A stretch of 14,724 nucleotides of DNA from Ruminococcus sp. CAG:403 (GTDB lineage: Bacteria > Bacillota > Clostridia > Oscillospirales > Ruminococcaceae), in the NCBI GenBank assembly GCA_000437255.1, contig FR899089.1, positions 28,012 to 42,735 on the forward strand, read 5' to 3'. Position numbers and translations under genes: made by a program. How positions within the stretch are numbered: the stretch's first letter is position 1; each line of letters begins with the position of its first letter. Shown one piece after another: positions 1-6,974 of the stretch. The notes under the pieces are model-generated. The model saw only the letters and a program-made list of their open reading frames with translations, had not been told where the DNA came from and did not search any database.

Positions 1-765
1 AGTCTGGATCAGATTGAATGGGTCGGCGTTGGAACACCGGGTATTGCCAACAGCGCAACCGGCATCATCGAGTATTCCAACAATCTGGGCTTCTGCAATA
101 CGCCGATGGTGCAGTACTTGGAAGAGGCGCTGGGTCGTCCTGCATTCATTGAAAACGATGCCAATGCAGCTGCCTACGGCGAATATGTAGCGGGTGCGGC
201 AAAGGGTGCAAAGCATGCTGTTTGCATTACACTGGGAACCGGTGTCGGCGGCGGTATCATCATCGATGGAAAGATCTACTGCGGTTCCAACTTCGGCGGT
301 GCAGAAATTGGACATACCGTAATTGATGTCAACGGACCGATGTGCTCCTGCGGCAGAAAGGGCTGCTTTGAAGTCTTTTCTTCTGCAACGGGTTTGATTC
401 GGATGACCAAGGAAGCGCTGGCAGCGCATCCAGAAAGCGCGATGAAGGACGAAGAACGGATTACCGGTCGAACTGCCTTTAACTATATGCGTGCCGGTGA
501 CGAGACCGCGAAGCAGGTTGTAGACGATTACATTCGCTATCTGGCAGCTGGTATCACCAATACCATCAATATTTTCCAGCCGGATGTTCTGTGCATTGGC
601 GGCGGTGTATGCAACGAAGGCGATCCGCTGCTCCTGCCGATGAAGGAAATTGTAAAGAAGGAAGTTTACACCAGAAACTCCCCGAAGAACACAGAAATTG
701 TCATTGCAAAGCTGGGCAACGATGCCGGCATCATTGGTGCTGCATTCCTGGGCAATGCAAAATAA
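1..765 (+). CDS. glk: ROK-family glucokinase, 5' end outside window
   Basis: The frame is open from base 1 to a TAA at 763-765, giving 254 residues. ROK glucokinases are usually about 310-320 aa, so roughly 60 N-terminal residues, including the ATP phosphate-binding DxGGT motif, lie outside. Visible ROK marks are ENDANAAAYGE (window residues 51-61, with the catalytic Asp at about 53), LGTGVGGG (78-85) and the zinc site: His-105 followed by CSCGRKGCFE with three Cys (115, 117, 122). The family transfers phosphate from ATP to glucose in the cytosol, giving glucose-6-phosphate; some relatives prefer N-acetylmannosamine or other sugars. The intact zinc signature and ENDAN motif favour a working hexokinase-type enzyme rather than a ROK repressor, but a helix-turn-helix N-terminus cannot be excluded from this fragment. 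A strong terminator follows 18 bp after the stop. Family sure; exact sugar inferred. Confidence 0.9.
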   Translation, partial: SLDQIEWVGVGTPGIANSATGIIEYSNNLGFCNTPMVQYLEEALGRPAFIENDANAAAYGEYVAGAAKGAKHAVCITLGTGVGGGIIIDGKIYCGSNFGGAEIGHTVIDVNGPMCSCGRKGCFEVFSSATGLIRMTKEALAAHPESAMKDEERITGRTAFNYMRAGDETAKQVVDDYIRYLAAGITNTINIFQPDVLCIGGGVCNEGDPLLLPMKEIVKKEVYTRNSPKNTEIVIAKLGNDAGIIGAAFLGNAK

Positions 766-782
766 CAGAAGCAGAAAAGCAA

Positions 783-822
783 AGCCAGCCGGTACAGACC
801 TGCACCGGCTGGCTATTTTTTT
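783..822 (+). terminator. Rho-independent terminator of the glucokinase gene
   Basis: A perfect 10-bp GC-rich stem, AGCCAGCCGG (783-792) with CCGGCTGGCT (805-814), and a 12-nt loop are followed by a run of seven T (816-822). It begins 18 bp after the glucokinase stop codon. Confidence 0.93.
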
Positions 823-1000
823 GGGGAACAGATATTTTTCAGATAAATTTAAGCTTTCTTTGGTACACTAAAAATGGATTTAGTAATCCCCAAAATTTCC
901 CCATATGAAATAAGGTGCGGGATGTGCAGCATTCCGTACCGTACTTCCTTTTTCTTGTCTCTCGGCATGTGCACCTAGCTTGTACATGCCCTTTTTTTGC
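823..1000 (+). other. Convergent intergenic gap with tandem hairpins; possible short transcript
   Basis: The gap between glucokinase (+) and DUF1294 (-) holds no ORF I would call. An 11-bp stem with a 5-nt loop (914-924 with 930-940, two G-U pairs) is followed by a T-rich stretch. A second hairpin with a T7 tail ends at 998. Upstream at 861-869, TGGTACACT resembles an extended -10 element, but no good -35 is visible. Because the glucokinase already has its own terminator, a second plus-strand terminator suggests either fail-safe termination or a small RNA of about 120-130 nt. No known RNA family is recognised. The ncRNA reading is inference. Confidence 0.3.
964..998 (+). terminator. Second plus-strand Rho-independent terminator
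   Basis: The 7-bp stem GGCATGT (964-970) with ACATGCC (984-990) can extend by two pairs past a mismatch. It is followed by C and seven T (992-998). The T7-GC-A6 core at 992-1006 also supplies the U-run of the minus-strand terminator next to it. Confidence 0.7.
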
Positions 1001-1038
1001 AAAAAAGCTGCCTGCCGGTCAAATTGACCAGCAGGCAG
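1001..1038 (-). terminator. Terminator of the secD-secF-DUF1294 operon
   Basis: Read on the minus strand, a 15-bp stem (1024-1038 with 1008-1022, one G-U wobble, 1-nt loop at 1023 so the inner pairs must open) is followed by C and six T (1006-1001). It lies directly after the DUF1294 stop and partly faces the plus-strand terminator ending at 998. Confidence 0.9.
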
Positions 1039-1044
1039 TTTGGA

Positions 1045-1323
1045 TTATCTCCAGAAGAGAAACATCAAGAGCAAGCCATATTCGAAAATGGTAATCAGTG
1101 GAAATCCAATTCGAAAGGAACGATGCTTGGTTTTGTGATGAAACCGATGCATGCCCAGGATTCCACCGAATCCACCGCCGAGCAGCACCCATGTGAACAG
1201 AACCGATTCCGGAATGCGCCATTGATGCCGCTTGGCTTTTCGTTTATCCAGTCCCATTGCACCATATGCGATCAAGTTGATCAGCAGCAGGTACACCAGA
1301 CCGATTTTTATAAGCCACCCCAT
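1045..1323 (-). CDS. DUF1294 family small membrane protein
   Basis: This 92-residue protein of unknown function matches DUF1294 (PF06961) by pattern. It has an N-terminal hydrophobic helix (about 4-24), the conserved MGLDKRKAKRHQWRIPE segment, a second helix with GGGFGGILGM, the HHKTKHRSFRIG signature, and a C-terminal helix (about 74-90). The length is typical. The ATG lies only 3 nt after the secF stop and has no good Shine-Dalgarno of its own (only AAGG almost touching the start), so it is probably translated by coupling to secF. Being last in the secDF transcript suggests co-expression with the export machinery; a role in export is not shown. The family call is firm, the function unknown. 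Confidence 0.88.
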   Translation of the reverse strand: MGWLIKIGLVYLLLINLIAYGAMGLDKRKAKRHQWRIPESVLFTWVLLGGGFGGILGMHRFHHKTKHRSFRIGFPLITIFEYGLLLMFLFWR

Positions 1324-1326
1324 GCC

Positions 1327-2310
1327 TTACTTTTTGGACTTTGCTTTGGATTTTGTCTGTAAGGTTTTTACGCCACGCTTCTTCTGCCACCATACCCACA
1401 AGCTTGGTACGAAGCACAGGGAGTTATAGGTGCCGACAACGATACCAAACATCATCGGAACGGAGAAGCTCAAAATGGAATCTACGCCCATCACCAGGGA
1501 GACAACGGATACAGATGCCATTGCAAAGAAGGTGGTGAAGGAAGTCCGAATGGAACGACGCAGCGACTGAGAGGAGCTGATGTTTACCAGTTCTTCAATG
1601 GGGGTTTGCGGCAGCAGCTGCTGATTTTCACGGATTCGGTCATAGACAACGATGGTGTCATTGATGGCGCTTCCGAGCAAGGTCAGGATGACTGCCATGA
1701 AGTTGGAGTTGATCTCAAAGCCGCAGAGTACAACGGAACCATATACCACCACCAGTGTTTGCAGCAGACCGATTACGGCGCATACACCGGCAGACCAACC
1801 GCTGATCTGCTTAAACCGAAAGGCGATATACAGAATCAGAACCAGTGCAGCAAATGCAGCAGCTACCAGACACTTCCGGAAGAATTCATTTCCGGCGGTT
1901 GCATTGACATCGTTGGAGTCCAGCAGTTCCAGCTGGCTGTCCGGATACAGCTCATTCAACTGATCGGTAACCTGTGCCTGCCGTTCTACGGTCAAGCCGT
2001 CCTTGGAGGAGAAAGACAGAGACAAGGTCTTGTTGCCGTTGTCCAGGCTTTCTCCCTGTTGTACATTGACATCGGAACCGATTAAATCGGAAACGGCAGA
2101 GGATATTTTAGAGTCCTCAATATCGCCGACATAGCTATATGTAATAATCGTACCGCCCTTAAATTCCAGAGCGATTTTTACCCCTAAGAAGGTAGATAAA
2201 ATAGAAAGTACAACCAATACTGCGGAAAGAATGAAGAACAGTTTGGATTTTCCACAGAAGTCCCGTACTTTTACATTGACAGAAGACTTGGCATTTGCAT
2301 TAGTCGACAT
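1327..2310 (-). CDS. secF: Protein translocase subunit SecF
   Basis: SecF pairs with SecD as an RND-like, proton-driven accessory of SecYEG that helps pull exported proteins across the membrane. I choose the ATG at 2310 (MSTNANAK, 327 aa), because GGAGG lies 7-11 nt upstream. The earlier in-frame ATG at 2325 is itself part of that ribosome site. The start overlaps the end of secD by 11 nt, so the two are likely translationally coupled. The protein shows TM1 (about 24-44), the EFKGGT motif (49-54), a periplasmic-type domain (about 55-145), then TM2-TM6. The family hallmark GSAINDTIVVYDRIREN (213-229) carries the conserved Asp. The tail is Lys/Ser-rich. Length and order are normal for a split secD/secF. 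Confidence 0.97.
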   Translation of the reverse strand: MSTNANAKSSVNVKVRDFCGKSKLFFILSAVLVVLSILSTFLGVKIALEFKGGTIITYSYVGDIEDSKISSAVSDLIGSDVNVQQGESLDNGNKTLSLSFSSKDGLTVERQAQVTDQLNELYPDSQLELLDSNDVNATAGNEFFRKCLVAAAFAALVLILYIAFRFKQISGWSAGVCAVIGLLQTLVVVYGSVVLCGFEINSNFMAVILTLLGSAINDTIVVYDRIRENQQLLPQTPIEELVNISSSQSLRRSIRTSFTTFFAMASVSVVSLVMGVDSILSFSVPMMFGIVVGTYNSLCFVPSLWVWWQKKRGVKTLQTKSKAKSKK

Positions 2311-3703
2311 CGTTTGCACCTCCATATAATTTCTTGTTTCGGAAGCACTTGAACTGAGACAAAGACAGCGTCAATAGTCTTGCAGCCAGAACACCCATGA
2401 TGAAGTTCATAATCAAACCAGTCATCAGCGTATAGCCGAAGGAGTAAATAACGCCTTCTGTCGTTGCACCAAATGCAAAGAAGAGCCAATGCAGTGCCTT
2501 TGCCCAGAAGCTGTCCGGAACACCAAATGCACCCATCAGAATAATGGCAACAATCATGCCTGTTACGTTTCCATCGAAGATTGCACTAAAGGCACGGCTG
2601 TAACCGGCATGCAGTGCAGAGTCCAGATTCTTGCCTTTTTGCAGTTCCTCTCGAATTCGTTCGCAGGTGATGATATTGGCATCTACACCCATACCAACGG
2701 ATAGGATGATACCGGCAATACCAGGAATCGTCAAAGTCGTGCTGGGTTGGAATCCAAACCAACCGGATACGGCTGCTAACATACCGGCAACCTGTCCGAT
2801 CAGGCAGATGGACGCAACCACACCGAGCAGACGATACAGAACAATCATGTATACGATAATAAAGAGCAGTGTGATGGCACAAGCCAGAATCATTGCATTC
2901 AAAGCGCCTTCGCCCAAAGTCGGGGAAATGGTTTTGAAGCTGGTGGTTTCCAGAGAGAACGGAAGAGAACCGGAATTGATCTTATCGGCCAGTTCCTTTG
3001 CACTTTCATAAGTGAAGTTTCCGGTGATGGTACATTCCCCATCGGAAATGACACTGTTTACAGTCGGTGCAGAAATCATATTGTTATCCATCCAGATGGA
3101 AATCTGCCCATTGCTTTGATACAGGGAAGAGGTTGCATTGTAGAATGCTTCCGAGCCTTCATCGGTCAGCTGTAGGGTAACCACCCACTGTGCATCACCG
3201 GTGTTGGAATCCTGCTGCTGCGCAGTTCCTGCCTTCTTGACATCCTTACCGCTGATAACAATTTCTCCTGCCGGAGATCCGTCGTCATTGGTGGAGGTGC
3301 CATAGCGGAACGTCAATTCAGCGGTTTCGCCGAGTTCCTTAACAGCCTGTTCCGGATCGAAATTGGTTTCGCCTGCCTGCCAAGGGAAGCGGACGATGAT
3401 TCGATGGCTGTTATAGTCCAGGTACGTTTCGCTGTCGTTGATGTTTTGGTTGACCAGACGGGTTTTGATGGATTGCAGCGCAGCGTCCATCTCATCTTCT
3501 GTTGCTTCTTGGTCATCTGCCGGTTCAAATGTAACGTCTACACCGCCTTGGATATCAATTCCGAGACGAATGTCATCCAAACCATGTACATAGGTATGTA
3601 CGATATCGCCGTACTGGTAATGGATGCCAAAAACGGTTGTTACAGTGAATAATGCGATGACGGCAAAAACAATGAAGAAAACTGGTTTTTTTACTTTTCT
3701 CAC
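2300..3703 (-). CDS. secD: Protein translocase subunit SecD
   Basis: This is a 467-residue SecD, the larger SecDF subunit. The start is a GTG at 3703-3701 with AGGAGG 7 nt upstream. TM1 is at about residues 6-26, followed by LGIDIQGG (47-54), the family's LGLDLQGG motif. The P1 domain (about 55-260) is shorter than in E. coli (total about 615 aa), as is usual in Firmicutes. Five further TM segments follow from about 267. GMGVDANIITCERIREE (337-353) contains Asp-341, which corresponds to the proton-relay Asp of TM4. It is first in an operon with secF and a DUF1294 gene; no yajC is seen here. A near-consensus promoter lies about 70 nt upstream of the start. Confidence 0.97.
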   Translation of the reverse strand: MRKVKKPVFFIVFAVIALFTVTTVFGIHYQYGDIVHTYVHGLDDIRLGIDIQGGVDVTFEPADDQEATEDEMDAALQSIKTRLVNQNINDSETYLDYNSHRIIVRFPWQAGETNFDPEQAVKELGETAELTFRYGTSTNDDGSPAGEIVISGKDVKKAGTAQQQDSNTGDAQWVVTLQLTDEGSEAFYNATSSLYQSNGQISIWMDNNMISAPTVNSVISDGECTITGNFTYESAKELADKINSGSLPFSLETTSFKTISPTLGEGALNAMILACAITLLFIIVYMIVLYRLLGVVASICLIGQVAGMLAAVSGWFGFQPSTTLTIPGIAGIILSVGMGVDANIITCERIREELQKGKNLDSALHAGYSRAFSAIFDGNVTGMIVAIILMGAFGVPDSFWAKALHWLFFAFGATTEGVIYSFGYTLMTGLIMNFIMGVLAARLLTLSLSQFKCFRNKKLYGGANDVD

Positions 3704-3774
3704 GATTTAGCCTCCTAATGAAGTTTTACTGTGTCGATGGGTGAATCTACACAAACCAATCGACAATTGTTATA

Positions 3775-3803
3775 ATTATATTATATTTTTTTGGAATAGT
3801 CAA
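3775..3803 (-). promoter_or_regulatory. Sigma-A-type promoter of the secDF operon
   Basis: On the minus strand, the -35 TTGACT (3803-3798), a 17-bp A/T-rich spacer and the -10 TATAAT (3780-3775) give a near-perfect consensus. Transcription would start near 3768, leaving about 65 nt of leader before the secD GTG. Confidence 0.85.
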
Positions 3804-3806
3804 TAG

Positions 3807-3841
3807 GGAAATCAAAAACTTGTACAATATTGCTGATTTCC
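3807..3841. repeat. Inverted repeat next to the secDF -35 box
   Basis: Perfect 8-bp arms, GGAAATCA and TGATTTCC, are separated by 19 bp that include the palindrome TTGTACAA. Its place 4 bp upstream of the secDF -35 would suit a regulator site. No known operator is recognised, and chance is possible in A/T-rich DNA. Confidence 0.35.
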
Positions 3842-3952
3842 AGAATGGTTTTTCGGCGATATATCTGAAAAACAAAAGCATGCTGTTTTTGATCGATTTC
3901 AGCAGGCAATTTGCAGCGAAACCGAACCCCGCCCAACCCCTGAAATTTCTGG

Positions 3953-3981
3953 TTGAAACGCCTTGTATTTTGTGGTATAAT
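3953..3981 (+). promoter_or_regulatory. Sigma-A-type promoter of ung and the AI-2E gene
   Basis: The -35 TTGAAA (3953-3958), a 17-bp spacer and a perfect -10 TATAAT (3976-3981) predict a start near 3988, with a leader of about 60 nt before the ung ATG. Confidence 0.85.
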
Positions 3982-4047
3982 AAAAAGAAGACCAAAAATG
4001 GTTCGGCGGTTGTTCGAGCTGGATCGATCACAAAGAAGGAGCAGGTT

Positions 4048-4722
4048 ATGGTACATTTTGAAAATGACTGGGATACGCTTTTAAAAGGGGAGTTTGAGAA
4101 GCCCTATTATTTGCAGCTGCGGCAGTTTCTGATTCAGGAATACCGCACCAGAACCATTTACCCCAATATGTATGACATCTACAATGCCATGAAGTATACG
4201 TCTTATCAGGACATCAAGGCAGTGATTTTGGGGCAGGATCCCTACCATGGTCCCAATCAGGCACATGGATTATGCTTTTCTGTGCGCAAAGGAGTTGCAC
4301 CGCCGCCGTCCTTGGTGAACATTTTTAAGGAGATCAAAGACGATGTGGGAATCGACAACACCGGCAAACACGGCGAACTGACCAACTGGGCAAAAAGCGG
4401 CGTTCTGCTGCTCAATACGGTTCTGACGGTTCGGGCTGGACAGGCGAACTCCCACCGTGGAAGAGGATGGGAACAGTTTACCGATGATGTGATTCGGCTG
4501 CTGAATGAGCGGGAAAAGCCAATGGTCTTTCTGCTTTGGGGCAATCCGGCGAAGGCAAAGCGCAGCTTGATTACCAATCCCCGGCACTTGATTTTAACCG
4601 CAGCGCATCCCAGTCCGCTTTCTGCGTATCATGGCTTTTTCGGTTGTCGGCATTTCTCACAGACAAATGCCTTTCTGGTACAAAACGGCATGGAGCCGAT
4701 TGATTGGAGCATCGATCAGTAA
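4048..4722 (+). CDS. ung: Uracil-DNA glycosylase (family 1 UDG)
   Basis: The enzyme removes uracil from DNA, from cytosine deamination or dUTP misincorporation, as the first step of base-excision repair. The start is the ATG at 4048, with AGAAGGAG ending 6 nt upstream; the longer open frame begins upstream of the promoter and is rejected. The protein has 224 residues, the usual size. The water-activating motif GQDPYHG is at 62-68 with Asp-64, followed by the QAHGLCFSV segment. The LLLNTVLTV strand is at 120-128. The minor-groove intercalation loop HPSPLSA is at 187-193 with His-187, the same numbering as E. coli. All key residues are present. It is followed after 64 bp, with no terminator, by the AI-2E family gene. 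Confidence 0.98.
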   Translation: MVHFENDWDTLLKGEFEKPYYLQLRQFLIQEYRTRTIYPNMYDIYNAMKYTSYQDIKAVILGQDPYHGPNQAHGLCFSVRKGVAPPPSLVNIFKEIKDDVGIDNTGKHGELTNWAKSGVLLLNTVLTVRAGQANSHRGRGWEQFTDDVIRLLNEREKPMVFLLWGNPAKAKRSLITNPRHLILTAAHPSPLSAYHGFFGCRHFSQTNAFLVQNGMEPIDWSIDQ

Positions 4723-4786
4723 GCACAGAACGGCGTACTGATTGGAAAGACCCGCCCTGCGTTCTGCCAACAGGAGGTTTCGGCAT

Positions 4787-6082
4787 ATGAGGGAAGGAAA
4801 ACGAAAAGAGAACCATTTGATTGATCGAAGGCTTGCGCATACCTTGATTTTCAGCGGAACGGTGCTGCTGTTGATTGCATTCCTATTGATGCGGTATGAT
4901 GTTCTGGGGCAGGTTCTGAGCAAGCTGCTGAATGTTTTGCGACCGGTTATCATCGGCTTTGCTCTGGCATTGACGTTGCATAAGCCGGTTTGCAGAGTTT
5001 GTGCAGGATTGGAACGGCTCTTCCAAGGGAAACGATTTCCTTGCAATGCGGTTGCCGTTTTGCTGGTCTATTTGCTGCTGCTGGGCGGCTTGACTGGCAT
5101 TGTTTGCATTGTCGTGCCGCAGTTCGTGACCAGTATCACTGATTTTTCCATGAAGTTTAATGGCTACTATGACAATTTGCAGGCACTGCTCCAGCAGGAA
5201 AATCCGTATGTGCACCGGTTTACCGATTTGACCGGAGTGGATCCGAGCAACCTCTTTAACATGGAAAAGCTCAAGGAACTTTTCACGCAGCTGAGCGATT
5301 ACCTGCCAACTGTGGCAGAGAAGGTGGCAAACTGGACATCTAACGTGGTCAATGTCATTGTGGATATTGTCATGGGGCTGGTCTTTTCCATCTATATGCT
5401 GCTGAGCCGGAAGCGGCTGCGGTCGCAGATGCAGCGTATTCTGAAAAGAATGTGTTCCAAGCGGCATTATCGCCTGGTTTCGCATTATGGGCACATTACC
5501 TTCGATACTTTTTCCAATTTCATCAGCGGTCAGTTGGCAGAAGCCTTGATTTTGGGGGTTCTTTGCTTTCTCTCCATGACCATTTTCCATTTGGAATATC
5601 CGCTGATGATTAGTGTTATTATTGGAATCACCAACCTGATTCCGATTGTAGGACCCATTGTCGGAACGATTCCGGGCGCTTTGGTCTTGCTGCTGATTCA
5701 TCCGCTGCATGCGGTTTTCTTTGTGATTCTGGTCATTGTCCTACAGCAGATCGACAGCAACCTGATCTATCCGAGAGTGGTCGGTTCCTCTATTGGACTG
5801 CCGGCTATCTGGGTATTATTTGCCATTACCGTAGGCGGCGGTATTTTTGGCATTCTTGGCATGATGCTGGGCGTTCCCTGCATGTCGGTTATTTATACGG
5901 TTTTGCGGGAAAAGGTGGACGGCATGCCGAAACGGAAGAATGATTCCGGGAAAAAGCGGCCGCATCAAAAATTGCGCATTCCGTTTTTCTCCAAGCGCAC
6001 ACCAGCATCGGCAGAGGCAGAAGCTCCCACTGCGGAATCTCCCGAACCAGAAGCGAATGCCACAGAGTCATCGGAATCTTAG
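4787..6082 (+). CDS. AI-2E family (PerM/YdiK/YtvI-like) membrane protein
   Basis: This is a 431-residue polytopic membrane protein of the AI-2E transporter family (PF01594). I choose the ATG at 4787 because AGGAGG lies 9 nt upstream; an in-frame ATG at 4742 lacks such a site. Paired helices lie at about 17-66 and 88-112, a soluble middle section at about 115-180, then TM segments at about 185-205, 252-300, 305-322 and 338-372. The family hallmark NLIPIVGPIVGTIPGA is at 283-298. Members are proposed to export signals (TqsA), act as Na+/H+ antiporters or have unknown roles; the substrate here cannot be told from sequence. The last 25 or so residues form an acidic Glu/Ala/Ser/Pro-rich tail. It is probably co-transcribed with ung and ends at a strong shared terminator. 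Confidence 0.9.
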   Translation: MREGKRKENHLIDRRLAHTLIFSGTVLLLIAFLLMRYDVLGQVLSKLLNVLRPVIIGFALALTLHKPVCRVCAGLERLFQGKRFPCNAVAVLLVYLLLLGGLTGIVCIVVPQFVTSITDFSMKFNGYYDNLQALLQQENPYVHRFTDLTGVDPSNLFNMEKLKELFTQLSDYLPTVAEKVANWTSNVVNVIVDIVMGLVFSIYMLLSRKRLRSQMQRILKRMCSKRHYRLVSHYGHITFDTFSNFISGQLAEALILGVLCFLSMTIFHLEYPLMISVIIGITNLIPIVGPIVGTIPGALVLLLIHPLHAVFFVILVIVLQQIDSNLIYPRVVGSSIGLPAIWVLFAITVGGGIFGILGMMLGVPCMSVIYTVLREKVDGMPKRKNDSGKKRPHQKLRIPFFSKRTPASAEAEAPTAESPEPEANATESSES

Positions 6083-6114
6083 TAATTGGTAGAACAGGAC
6101 AGGTATTATCCTTG

Positions 6115-6152
6115 CAAACAACCCCCAGTTTTTGAAAACTGGGGGTTGTTTG
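6115..6152. terminator. Bidirectional terminator between the AI-2E gene and deoD
   Basis: A perfect 18-bp inverted repeat (6115-6132 with 6135-6152) has a 2-nt centre, so the inner A/T pairs will open. The CCCCC/GGGGG core is flanked by TTGTTTG on each strand. There is no long separate T-run, but the site lies between the converging stops at 6082 and 6157 and can serve both. Confidence 0.82.
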
Positions 6153-6156
6153 GGTG

Positions 6157-6873
6157 TCAAGATGCAGCAGCACGAACTGCTGTATCCAATGCTACTTGAA
6201 TCATGCTGCGGAAGGTTGTCTGGCGTTCCTCCGCAGAAGTTGCAGCGCCAGTAAGCGGCAGGTCGGAGATGGTAGCCAGGCAAAGCGCCTGCTTGCCGGT
6301 ACGGGCTGCATTGAGGTACAACCCAGCAGCTTCCATTTCCACTGCCAGGACACCCATACGCTGCCATTGCGGAAATGTGTTCTGTTCCGCATAGAATACG
6401 TCAGAGGAGAGCAAGTTTCCAATGTGCACCGGAATCTTGGCTGCCCGAGCAGCGGCTGCGGCTTGCTCCAGTAGAGCAAACGAGGCAATCGGTGCAAAGG
6501 TGCCCGGTAGGTGGTATTGTGCAGCATAGTTGGAATCGGTGCAGGCACCTTGCCCTAAGACAATGTCCCGCAGCTGAACGGATGGATGAATGCCGCCGGC
6601 TGTTCCAACCCGAAGGATGCGATCCACTTCGTATTCTGTGAACAGCTCATAGGAATAGATGCCGATGGAGGGGATGCCCATCCCGCTGCCTTGCACCGAA
6701 ATGGGAATGCCTTGATAGGTACCGGTATAACCGAGCATATTGCGTGTGGTGTTGTAGCAGTGTGGATCAGTGAGGAAAGTTTCTGCAATCCATTTTGCAC
6801 GAAGCGGATCGCCCGGCATGAGGACGGTTTTTGCAATTTCGCCACGGTTTGCCTGATTGTGTGGGGTTGCCAT
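6157..6873 (-). CDS. deoD: Purine nucleoside phosphorylase, DeoD type
   Basis: This cytosolic, usually hexameric enzyme splits purine (deoxy)nucleosides with phosphate into base and (deoxy)ribose-1-phosphate, for salvage. It has 238 residues, the family length. The start MATPH is well placed: AGGAGG lies 9 nt upstream, and His-5 matches the E. coli His lent across the subunit interface. Phosphate-binding Gly-21 and Arg-25 (MPGDPLRAK), Arg-44 and Arg-88 are present, as are GSGMGIPSIGIYSYEL (62-77), SSDVFY (156-161), AVEMEAAGLY (177-186), catalytic Asp-204 (TISD) and Arg-217 (AEERQTTF). The residue after the catalytic Asp is Leu, not the His of E. coli TISDH. It lies downstream of the ABC ATPase, but a hairpin between them suggests partly separate expression. 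Confidence 0.95.
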   Translation of the reverse strand: MATPHNQANRGEIAKTVLMPGDPLRAKWIAETFLTDPHCYNTTRNMLGYTGTYQGIPISVQGSGMGIPSIGIYSYELFTEYEVDRILRVGTAGGIHPSVQLRDIVLGQGACTDSNYAAQYHLPGTFAPIASFALLEQAAAAARAAKIPVHIGNLLSSDVFYAEQNTFPQWQRMGVLAVEMEAAGLYLNAARTGKQALCLATISDLPLTGAATSAEERQTTFRSMIQVALDTAVRAAAS

Positions 6874-6893
6874 AGAAGAGGACCTCCTTTTTC

Positions 6894-6899
6894 ATTGTA
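6894..6899 (-). promoter_or_regulatory. Possible extended -10 promoter of deoD
   Basis: On the minus strand TGATACAAT gives a TGn-extended -10 (TACAAT). A start near 6887 would leave a very short leader before the ribosome site. No -35 is recognisable at 16-18 bp, because that place is occupied by the terminator stem. Tentative. Confidence 0.35.
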
Positions 6900-6907
6900 T
6901 CAAAACG

Positions 6908-6950
6908 AAAAGGTGCCTGTTATCGGTTCTTGACAACAGGCACCCTTTTT
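6908..6950 (-). terminator. Terminator downstream of the msmK-like ATPase gene
   Basis: A perfect 10-bp stem, GGTGCCTGTT (6912-6921) with AACAGGCACC (6935-6944), and a 13-nt loop lie 25 nt or more past the msmK stop. On the minus strand it is followed by TTTTCGTTTT; on the plus strand by CTTTTT, so it may act in both directions. The four-T run is short, so some read-through into deoD is likely. Confidence 0.75.
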
Positions 6951-6974
6951 CAAACAAGTTGTGGAAGAAAACAA

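Larger units (their letters stand above)
3704..4047. other. Divergent regulatory region between secD and ung
   Basis: This 344-bp gap holds two strong outward-facing promoters: one for secDF (3775-3803, minus) and one for ung (3953-3981, plus). Between them, just upstream of the secDF -35, lies an 8-bp inverted repeat GGAAATCA (3807-3814) / TGATTTCC (3834-3841) surrounding the palindrome TTGTACAA (3820-3827). The frame of ung stays open back to 3820, but the ung promoter and its ribosome site lie inside that extension, so I do not count it as coding. No RNA family is recognised. Confidence 0.7.

Noticed and set aside
3820..4047. 76-codon N-terminal extension of ung
   Set aside because: The ung promoter (3953-3981) and ribosome site lie inside it, and residues 1-224 from ATG 4048 match the family length and E. 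coli numbering.
4883..5710. 275-codon open frame on the minus strand opposite the AI-2E family gene
   Set aside because: Gln/Asn/His-rich shadow of a hydrophobic membrane protein gene; no independent signals.
6115..6152. Long perfect inverted repeat considered as an insertion-sequence end or attachment site
   Set aside because: Its GC core, 2-nt centre and place between two converging stop codons are explained by a bidirectional terminator; no transposase or integrase is near.
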